From: Nocardia gamkensis NBRC 108242
GTDB lineage: Bacteria; Actinomycetota; Actinomycetes; Mycobacteriales; Mycobacteriaceae
Reading direction: 5' to 3'
DNA length: 64,000 nucleotides
NCBI RefSeq assembly: GCF_001612985.1
Contig: NZ_BDBM01000038.1
Span: 1-64,000, forward strand
Made by a program: the position numbers and the translations under genes. Below are positions 51,051-57,314 of this stretch, piece by piece; position 1 is the stretch's first letter; every line of letters starts with the position of its first letter. The notes under the pieces were generated by a model. It ran no database searches. It was given only the letters and a program-made list of their open reading frames with translations, and was not told where the DNA came from.

Positions 51051-53597
51051 ATGTCGGAGGTGAGCAGCGGCGGCGGCAACGGCCCCGTCGCGCCCGCGGA
51101 GTTCGTGGGCAGGCACGCCGAACTGCGGCGGATAGACGCCTTGCTGAACTCGTCGAGCGCCCGGCTGATCACCCTGGTCGGGCCCGGTGGCATCGGCAAG
51201 ACGACGCTGGCGGTGGAGGCCGTTCGCAGATACCGCGGCGGGGCACGGCACACGGTGTACTGGACGCGCCTGGCCCGTCTCGCGCCCGGCGCGGAGACGG
51301 GAGCGGTCGCCGAGGAAGTGCTCTTGTCCGTCGCGAAGAACGGCATAGTGGGCCGCTCCGCATGGGACGGCTTGCTGGAGACCCTCACCGATGCCGGCGC
51401 CGAGGACGAGACGCACCGGACCATCCTGGTGCTGGACAACTGCGAACACGTGCTGGGCGGCGTCGGTCCGCTCGTCGTGGGCCTGCTGCAGGAAATCCCC
51501 GGCTTGACCATCGTCGCGACCAGCCGGGAGCCGGTCGGCTGGATCGACGAGCAACTGGTGACCGTGCCGCCGCTGTCCAGCGTGCACGCCCTGGAACTGT
51601 TCCGGCGGCGAGCCGAGCGCACCGGACGGCCGATTCCCGAGGACCCCGGACAACTGGCCATCGCCACCCGGATCTGCGGGCATGTCGACAACAACCCGCT
51701 GTTCATCCGCTTGGCCGCCGCGCGGCTGCTGCACCGGCCACCCGCGATCGTGTTGCGCGAGTTGTCCGGCGACACCGACGATCGCCGCCTGCAGTGGACG
51801 CACGGCGCCAGGGGCGGTGTCGGCGAACGGCACCGCAGCGTGCGCGACGTGATCGCCTGGTCCTACGGTCTGTGCACCGCGCCCGAACAGTTGCTGTTGG
51901 AGCGCTTGTCGGTTTTCGCCACCGGTTGCGACGCCGAGAACGACGAGACGCAGTCCGGCGGGGCCGAAGTGGACGCGATCGTGGCGGTGTGCGCGGACCC
52001 GGCGCTACCCCCCGAGCGGATCGAGGGGCTGCTCGAGCGCCTGGTCGAACGCTCGCTGCTGTCGGCCCACATCACCGCGGCGACGGTGCGCTACTACCTG
52101 CTGGAGAGCGTCCGGGTCTTCGTGCGCGACCGGCTGTCCACCCGCGGCGACCACCTGGACGAAGCGCGACTGCTCGCCCGGCATCGACGGCACTACCGCG
52201 ACCGTGTCGCCGCGGGGCCCGCCACCTGGTACGGCCCGCGAGAGCAGGAGTGGATCGCGTGGGCGCGAGCGGCGTGGGACAACATTCTCATCGCCGTCGA
52301 GACCAGCCTCACCGATCCGGAGGAGGCGGTGGTCGGACTGGAGACCGCCGCGACGCTGATGGCGCTGCGCGTGCCGTTCATCACCGGCTCGAACCGGGCC
52401 ATCACCAGTCTGACCGAGCAGGCCCTGGAGGTCACCGCGCAGGTCGAGCCGCCGCCGACCCGGCTGCGCATCAACGCGACCGCGCTGGTGGGCTGGATCG
52501 CCATCTGGCAGGGCAGGCACGCCTACACCGCGCAATTGCTGGACGAATGCGCCGCGGAGTGCCTGCCATCGGAACTGCGGGCGGGCTGGCGTGCGACGAC
52601 GGCGACCGACCTCGGCCTGCCCGCCGCGGTGGAATTCACCTGGGGCCTCGAACTCCTGCTGATCCACCTCGACCTGCGAGCGGTGGACGTCTTGGCCAGG
52701 GCGCGCCGGAAGTTCGCCGTCCTGGGCGACCGGGCGGGGGAGCAGCGCAGCGAACTGTTCGAGGCCCTCACCTACGCGAACCTGGGCGACGCGGACGTCG
52801 CGCTCGGGGCCGCGCGCAGGCATCTGGACCGGGCCGTGGCTTCCGACGCCGGCTGGGCGACCTCCTGGGCGGAGCTGGCCTGGATGATCGCGGTATCCCG
52901 GCACGGCGATCCGCGCGAGGCGGTGAAAATCGGGCAGTCCACCCTGGAGCGCCTGCTGATCACCGGGGACACCTGGACGGCGGGCTGGGTCGCGCACTTC
53001 AGCATGATGGCGCTGACCTATCTGCTGTCCGCCCGGATCGAGGCGGGCGACACCGGCAGCGCCGAAGCGATCGCCGCCGCCACCGAGATCGCCCATCTAC
53101 AAGGCGGAATCGCCACCCTGCACCGCTCGATGGGCATCGTCGCCGACCGGGTGACGCTGGTGGCTCGCGGCACCGCTCGAGCTGTCGCGGCGGTCACCGC
53201 GGTCATCGGCGCCGAGGCCCACGCGGCGGCGGTCCAGCGCGGCGCCCGGTTGCGTCCCGAACGCGACGAGCTGCAATTGCTGCTGCTCGGCAGATTGCCG
53301 GTCGACAAGCTGCCGAACCCGCGTCCGCAGGCCAGGTCCACCGCCTCGCGCTGGGAGGAGTTGACGCCGGCGGAACGCGAGGTGGCGGTGCTGGCCGCGG
53401 CGGGCTGGGCCAACAGTGCCATCGCCGCGCGCCGGGGCAGTTCGATCCGGACGGTCGATGCCCAGGTGGCGTCCGTGCGCAGGAAGCTGATGGCGGCCAC
53501 CAGGGCCGACATCAGCTGGCACGTGCCGGATCACCTCGCCGAGCGGATCCGGCTGGAATCCGAGCGACGGCCCGCGCGAACGCGAGCGCGCCCGTGA
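51051..53597 (+). CDS. STAND-type ATPase with C-terminal LuxR-type DNA-binding domain (copy 2)
   Basis: An 848-residue protein 42 bases after its paralogue. I prefer ATG 51051 with GGTAGGTG upstream; GTG 51021 is an alternative. It shares the full architecture and many phrases with copy 1: FVGRHAELRRIDALL, VGPGGIGKTT (Lys50), ILVLDNCEHVLGG, the helical arm and the LuxR-type end LTPAEREVAVLAAAGWANSAIA. The pair clearly arose by tandem duplication and then diverged, mostly outside the ATPase and DNA-binding ends. A hairpin that includes its stop ends the transcript. Confidence 0.9.
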   Translation: MSEVSSGGGNGPVAPAEFVGRHAELRRIDALLNSSSARLITLVGPGGIGKTTLAVEAVRRYRGGARHTVYWTRLARLAPGAETGAVAEEVLLSVAKNGIVGRSAWDGLLETLTDAGAEDETHRTILVLDNCEHVLGGVGPLVVGLLQEIPGLTIVATSREPVGWIDEQLVTVPPLSSVHALELFRRRAERTGRPIPEDPGQLAIATRICGHVDNNPLFIRLAAARLLHRPPAIVLRELSGDTDDRRLQWTHGARGGVGERHRSVRDVIAWSYGLCTAPEQLLLERLSVFATGCDAENDETQSGGAEVDAIVAVCADPALPPERIEGLLERLVERSLLSAHITAATVRYYLLESVRVFVRDRLSTRGDHLDEARLLARHRRHYRDRVAAGPATWYGPREQEWIAWARAAWDNILIAVETSLTDPEEAVVGLETAATLMALRVPFITGSNRAITSLTEQALEVTAQVEPPPTRLRINATALVGWIAIWQGRHAYTAQLLDECAAECLPSELRAGWRATTATDLGLPAAVEFTWGLELLLIHLDLRAVDVLARARRKFAVLGDRAGEQRSELFEALTYANLGDADVALGAARRHLDRAVASDAGWATSWAELAWMIAVSRHGDPREAVKIGQSTLERLLITGDTWTAGWVAHFSMMALTYLLSARIEAGDTGSAEAIAAATEIAHLQGGIATLHRSMGIVADRVTLVARGTARAVAAVTAVIGAEAHAAAVQRGARLRPERDELQLLLLGRLPVDKLPNPRPQARSTASRWEELTPAEREVAVLAAAGWANSAIAARRGSSIRTVDAQVASVRRKLMAATRADISWHVPDHLAERIRLESERRPARTRARP

Positions 53598-53619
53598 CCA
53601 TCGTGACGGTCACGGGCGC
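53584..53619. terminator. hairpin between convergent genes
   Basis: A perfect 14-bp stem (53584-53597 with 53606-53619) and 8-base loop. Its left arm includes the stop of the LuxR-type gene. It lies between this gene and the convergent secreted-protein gene ending at 53642. Confidence 0.7.
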
Positions 53620-53641
53620 GCGGTAGCCGGGATCGGGCAGG

Positions 53642-54187
53642 TCAGGTCAGCGAGCCGTCGTAGCACAGACTCGACGACCGCCAGGACCGCTGCGGGCCGC
53701 TACCGGGATCGAAGGCCCACTGGTCGATCGAGCCGGCGGCCTTCCACCACAGCGCTCCGCGTCCGTCCGAGACCACCTGGTAGACGTCCTCGGAACCCTC
53801 GATGAGCTGGCTGCCGACGCAGTAGTCGTTGTAGTCCGTGCCGTACTGCCGGGCGCCGGGGCTGAACAGGCCTGCGGGGTGGGCGTAGGCGCCCGGGTTC
53901 GGCACGGTGCTGGCCTGACGCGCGGGAGCTCCCCGATGCCAGTACGGCGCGCCCAGTCCGTCGGTTCCGCAGGCGAAGGTCCAGCCCCCTGCCACGACCG
54001 TGGTGCCCTGGCCGTAGGCGCCCCCCGCCCAGAGGCAGGCAGCGCCCTGAGCCTCGGCGGTGCCCGCGCCGAGGCTCAGGCCGCCCGCCGCCACCGCTGC
54101 CGCCGCCAGCAGGGTGAGCGTCCGTACCGTGCCGCCGCGCTTGTCGTCACACGCGGTCGGCCGGCGAAGCCCGCTAATCTTGATCAT
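53642..54187 (-). CDS. small secreted Cys-containing protein
   Basis: A 181-residue protein. I chose ATG 54187, preceded by GAAAGAGAAA; a longer frame from 54250 overlaps motif B. A Sec signal peptide ends near TAEAQGA (about residue 46). The mature part starts with CLWAGGAYGQGTTVVAGGWTF and ACGTDGLGAPYW, a Cys-bounded motif with spaced Gly and aromatic residues. Two more Cys lie at CVGSQ and LCYDG. It has no enzymatic motif and is not known to me as a named family. It belongs to a group of small secreted proteins at 53.6-55.1 kb, each unit preceded by motif B. Confidence 0.75.
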   Translation of the reverse strand: MIKISGLRRPTACDDKRGGTVRTLTLLAAAAVAAGGLSLGAGTAEAQGAACLWAGGAYGQGTTVVAGGWTFACGTDGLGAPYWHRGAPARQASTVPNPGAYAHPAGLFSPGARQYGTDYNDYCVGSQLIEGSEDVYQVVSDGRGALWWKAAGSIDQWAFDPGSGPQRSWRSSSLCYDGSLT

Positions 54188-54255
54188 GAGTGTTTCTCTT
54201 TCGTGCGATATCCCGGTCGGAGTAGATTCCCGGGAATGGTGATACTTCAAGTAAT

Positions 54256-54275
54256 GTGCCGCTAAGTAGCGGGAC
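54256..54275. promoter_or_regulatory. motif B palindrome
   Basis: GTGCCGCTAAGTAGCGGGAC, 69 bases upstream of the minus-strand secreted-protein gene that starts at 54187. Confidence 0.55.
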
Positions 54276-54336
54276 GATCAGTCCAGGGGGACGTCACGGA
54301 AGGTTTCGAGTGCGAGAGCGTGCGCCGGCCCTGCGG

Positions 54337-54711
54337 TCACCGGCACCAGGTGGCCTGCGCCCGGCAGACGGTGTAGCCGGTGCCGTCCGGGCGGGCCACC
54401 CGCGACCAGCTCGAACCGTCGGACTCGTCGCCGGTGGGGACGTCGGCCGGTGCCGCCTGGCTCTGCCGCTGGCGGTAGTCGCGGACGGCCTGGTCGGCCT
54501 CATCGGCGTCCAGCCGGTCGTTGTTGCGGTGGTGGTAGCCCATGGGGTCGACGTGACGCCAGCCGGTGGTGTCGCCCGTGCCGTTGCGCGGGTCGGACGG
54601 ACCCGAATGCGACTCCGCTCCCGCGATACCCGCGGCGCCCGCGGTGAGCGTGCCGACGATCGCGGCACAAGCGAGCAGTCTGGCGGCGAGATGAGTGGTG
54701 TTGGCGGTCAT
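54337..54711 (-). CDS. small secreted protein, unknown function
   Basis: A 124-residue protein. ATG 54711 has GGAGA seven bases upstream and overlaps the stop of the preceding gene (ATGA). A signal peptide (MTANTTHLAARLLACAAIVG and onward) ends near AGAES. The mature part is polar, rich in Asp, Gly, Ser and His (WRHVDPMGYHHRNNDRLDADEADQ), with two Cys at the C-terminus that may form a disulfide. No family recognised. It is the second gene of a two-gene minus operon with the gene at 54708-55085. Confidence 0.65.
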   Translation of the reverse strand: MTANTTHLAARLLACAAIVGTLTAGAAGIAGAESHSGPSDPRNGTGDTTGWRHVDPMGYHHRNNDRLDADEADQAVRDYRQRQSQAAPADVPTGDESDGSSWSRVARPDGTGYTVCRAQATWCR

Positions 54712-55085
54712 CGTAAGTCTCCGTTCGGATTTCGCGCTGTGCACGGCGGTACGGCGCGAGCTGCGGCGGTGCGGCGAACGTCGGTGGTCGGGGTTGCCGC
54801 GCGAGGTGGGGGCGGGGAGGGGATCGGGGTGGCATCCGTCGCGGACATGTCGTCCGCGGGGCGGTGCCGATCGGCTCGGTCCCGGTCGTCGGAATGGGGA
54901 GAGCCCGGCCTGTCGTATCCGTGGCGGCCCGGGTCTGCTGCGGGGCGCGGGGCGACGGTCGTGTCGGGCCCGGCCAGCGCTTCGGTCGACGCCGGGGTTT
55001 CCGGCGTGGCCGCTATCGCGCTCACGATCAGCGGGCGGACGAGCCAGGTCTGTGTCCGTCGCTGGTGCGGCGTGATGCCGGTCAT
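54708..55085 (-). CDS. small proline/aspartate-rich, possibly exported protein
   Basis: A 125-residue frame. ATG 55085 begins MTGITPHQRRTQTWLVRPLIVSAIAAT, a basic head then a short hydrophobic stretch, like a weak signal peptide. The remainder is Pro, Asp, Arg and Thr-rich and probably disordered. The stop overlaps the start of the next secreted-protein gene (ATGA), which argues that it is translated. A longer in-frame start at 55157 lies closer to the motif B site at 55163. Function unknown. Confidence 0.5.
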   Translation of the reverse strand: MTGITPHQRRTQTWLVRPLIVSAIAATPETPASTEALAGPDTTVAPRPAADPGRHGYDRPGSPHSDDRDRADRHRPADDMSATDATPIPSPPPPRAATPTTDVRRTAAARAVPPCTARNPNGDLR

Positions 55086-55162
55086 CGTTCGCGTCCGTTC
55101 ATCTCGCCACCTCGGGATCGGGGATCGGTCCGGTGTGGTCCGATCCGTGGGTCCCATCTATC

Positions 55163-55182
55163 GTGCCGTTGGATAACGTCAC
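55163..55182. promoter_or_regulatory. motif B palindrome
   Basis: GTGCCGTTGGATAACGTCAC: left half intact, right half AACGTCAC against AACGGTAC. It lies 78 bases upstream of the minus-strand start at 55085. Confidence 0.5.
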
Positions 55183-55262
55183 ATTAATCGACGGGTCGAT
55201 CATTTGTCGAGAGGTTTCTCATGCGTGGGAATGCTCGGCGGATTCCTCTCGGAGGCGGCGTC

Positions 55263-55391
55263 CTAACCAGCGGGGAAGCTGATGCCCAGCATCTCGGCGC
55301 CGAGCGTGCGGTGAACCGCGGGCACATCGAATGTGATGCGTTACCGGCCGGGCCTTCGCCGAGACCAACTCGCGGGTCACGAAGATGTGGG
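55263..55391 (-). pseudogene. possible decayed gene fragment
   Basis: On the minus strand, frame one reads HIFVTRELVSAKARP from just after a stop. After a one-base shift near 55341, another frame reads RITFDVPAVHRTLGAEMLGI then SFPAG and a stop at 55263. Both pieces have ordinary protein composition, unlike the Arg/Pro-rich shadow frames around, and they join if one base is added or lost. It may be the C-terminal relic of a gene otherwise deleted. No family was recognised and no start is present. Confidence 0.35.
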
Positions 55392-55591
55392 TTCAGCCGT
55401 GTGCGGGATCGGAGGGCTGAGCAAAGGGGGCGGCGCTCCCGTCCACCGGTTTGCCGCTTGTGGGCGGGTGAATCAACCGCGGCGAGCAGCAGCTCTGCGC
55501 GGGGCGACCCCACGTCGCGTTGGTGGGTCGAATACGAGCGGTCGCGGGCGGTTGCGGTGGTGGCAAACCGCGAGGTCGGCCTTCGAGCATT

Positions 55592-55611
55592 GTGCCGTCG
55601 ATCGGCGGTGT
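55592..55611. promoter_or_regulatory. motif B-like palindrome
   Basis: GTGCCGTCGATCGGCGGTGT, close to the consensus (left half one change) and symmetric around CGATCG. It is followed 31 bases later by a terminator and by no clear gene. Confidence 0.4.
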
Positions 55612-55641
55612 GTTCGGCAGGGGCGGGTCTACGCGCGAAGA

Positions 55642-55677
55642 AGGGCGTCCGCCGGGATGGCGGACGCCCTCGTTTTT
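55642..55677 (+). terminator. strong intrinsic terminator, plus strand
   Basis: A perfect 12-bp stem (55642-55653 with 55659-55670), loop GGGAT, followed by CGTTTTT. No plus-strand gene precedes it, so it may end a lost gene or a short RNA. Confidence 0.85.
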
Positions 55678-55751
55678 CTCGGGCTGTCACGGTCCTGCGC
55701 GGATCCGTGGCGGCGATATCGGTGCAGAACCGTCTACGGCTCTGCTATCGA

Positions 55752-56501
55752 TCAGGCTTCGGTCACCGCCGCGAATGCCGGGGCACCCGAACCCTCGGCC
55801 GCGGCCGGCGCGCGCTTCGGCTTCGCGGCGGCGGGGGTGCGGAACGGTGCTTCGATCACCGCGCGTTCGCGCCACAGGTGATACAGCGCGACGGCGAAGA
55901 TGGTCGTGCCGATCACGTTGGCCAGGAAGTGCCACCAGATGCGGTACGTCGCCGCGCCGGGGCCGGGGTCGAGCAGGCCGAAGATGGTCGACAGCCCGAT
56001 CGCCTTGGTGCCGAAGGCGACCGTCAGGGTGAGCGCGAGATGCTCGAGTCCGTGGATGCCTTGCATCAGCACGCCCATGCGACCCCACTTGCGTGCCTTG
56101 CTCTCCAGGGCGTGGTGGGTGACCAGGGCGATGCCGACCAGTCCGGCGAGGAAATGGAAATTGCCCACCAAGTGCAGAAGTTCCATGCCGAGCGCCGGCT
56201 TCATGTGGTCGACCCGACCGAATCCGTTGGCCAGGCCGGTGCCCCACGGGGTCATCCACGCCGGTGAGTTCGGGTGCTGGATCCAGTACCCGACCTGTGC
56301 CACGTGCTCCTGGAAGTGTCCTATCTGGGCTACCACGCCCAGTGCGATGACACCGAGTGCGGTACGGAACATCCATGGTCGCAGAGGTTTACGCACCGCG
56401 ACGGCGAGTACGCCGACGGCCGCCCACATGACGACCATCCAGGCCACCATCAAGATCGCACCTAGGATTTCCAACCCGGTCGCTTCGGCTGTGTGGTTCA
56501 T
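55752..56501 (-). CDS. multi-pass membrane protein rich in histidines (DUF6008-type)
   Basis: A 249-residue protein; ATG 56501 follows AGAAGGGCGG. Hydrophobic segments lie at about 12-32, 47-62, 108-126, 145-165 and 190-215, giving five to six membrane helices. His residues are conspicuous: IGHFQEH near the second helix, HLVGNFHF, VTHHALES and GIHGLEHLALT. The tail of about 35 residues is Ala/Pro/Lys-rich and cytosolic. I relate it to the DUF6008 family from memory. Histidines in membrane helices could bind heme or metal, which is inference. The TetR regulator starts 799 bases upstream on the same strand. Confidence 0.8.
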   Translation of the reverse strand: MNHTAEATGLEILGAILMVAWMVVMWAAVGVLAVAVRKPLRPWMFRTALGVIALGVVAQIGHFQEHVAQVGYWIQHPNSPAWMTPWGTGLANGFGRVDHMKPALGMELLHLVGNFHFLAGLVGIALVTHHALESKARKWGRMGVLMQGIHGLEHLALTLTVAFGTKAIGLSTIFGLLDPGPGAATYRIWWHFLANVIGTTIFAVALYHLWRERAVIEAPFRTPAAAKPKRAPAAAEGSGAPAFAAVTEA

Positions 56502-56679
56502 GAGAACCGCCCTTCTGCGCGCCCTCCGGCAACGGCGACGGATGGGGGACTGCTACGGAAACGCGTGGAACGCGTTGTCCGCAAGATACAAGGTGCCGAC
56601 GACATCTGTCCGAGATTTCCGAATGCGCTGGAGTAGGGACCCATTGGGTCGTGTCATACCCGAAACGTATGGCGCTTGC

Positions 56680-57300
56680 TCAGAGCGGTCGCAGAAAGCC
56701 TTCGACGATGCGATGGGCGCGGGCGGCGGCCTCCGGATCGCCGAGTCGCAGCGCGGTATTGGTGGCGCACAGTACCGCATCGATCTGGAACGCGACCAGA
56801 TCCGCGTCCAGTTCGGCGATCTCACCGGCGGACGCCGCCGAGCGCAGCTCCCGTGCCAGCAGCCCTACCCACGCTCGCTGATCGCGGAACAGGGCATCGC
56901 GCACCGGGCCCGGCTTGCTGTCGCACTCGGCCATGGTCGCGACGCGGAAGCAGCCGCCCGGGAACAGCGGCGTCTCGGCGTAGACCATCCAGTGGTCGAG
57001 CAAGGCTCGCAGCCGGGCGACGCCGTGCGGCGCGGAACGGGCCGGTTCGACGACCGCTTCCACGAACCGGTCGCGCGCGTGGTCGACGGCGGCCAGTTGC
57101 AGTGCTTCCTTGGTGCGGAACAGGGTCTGGATGCCCGCCTTGCTCAGTCCGGTGTCGGCGGCCAGCCTGCCGAAGCTGAGGCCGTCCAATCCATCCAGCG
57201 AGGCGATGTCCACCGCCTGCCGCAGCACCGTGGCGCGAGTTCGCGCACCGCGCAGCAGTCGCTTGTCGGTGATCTCGGCGGCGTGCGGGCCACTTTCCAT
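56680..57300 (-). CDS. TetR-family transcriptional regulator
   Basis: A 206-residue protein. I chose ATG 57300: a -10-like TACGAT lies seven bases upstream with no ribosome-binding site, suggesting a leaderless message. Residues about 12-62 form the TetR helix-turn-helix (RATVLRQAVDIASLDGLDGLSFGRLAADTGLSKAGIQTLFRTKEAL). The rest is the helical ligand-binding domain, with WMVYAETPLFPGGCFRVATMAE typical of the TetR_C subgroup. It lies 14 bases after the phosphoketolase stop, so it could also be read from that transcript. The histidine-rich membrane gene is the likely neighbour target. Confidence 0.9.
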   Translation of the reverse strand: MESGPHAAEITDKRLLRGARTRATVLRQAVDIASLDGLDGLSFGRLAADTGLSKAGIQTLFRTKEALQLAAVDHARDRFVEAVVEPARSAPHGVARLRALLDHWMVYAETPLFPGGCFRVATMAECDSKPGPVRDALFRDQRAWVGLLARELRSAASAGEIAELDADLVAFQIDAVLCATNTALRLGDPEAAARAHRIVEGFLRPL

Positions 57301-57314
57301 ACGGTCGATCGTAC

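Larger units (their letters stand above)
55086..55751. other. gene-poor stretch with two motif B sites, a relic frame and a terminator
   Basis: About 670 bases without a convincing intact gene. It holds motif B at 55163 and 55592, a protein-like fragment interrupted by stops on the minus strand (55263-55391) and a strong plus-strand terminator at 55642-55677. Long open frames here have Arg/Pro/Ser-rich shadow composition. Confidence 0.55.

Noticed and set aside
55221..56267. A 348-codon plus-strand frame through the gene-poor stretch
   Set aside because: It reads through a strong terminator hairpin and the antisense of the membrane-protein gene, with Arg-rich shadow composition.
56530..56580. 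MGDCYGNA-like peptide resembling the MGDCYDNA signature of IS3-family transposases
   Set aside because: Only about seven residues match and the continuation does not fit. No terminal repeats or second transposase frame are near, and it lies in the leader of the membrane-protein gene.
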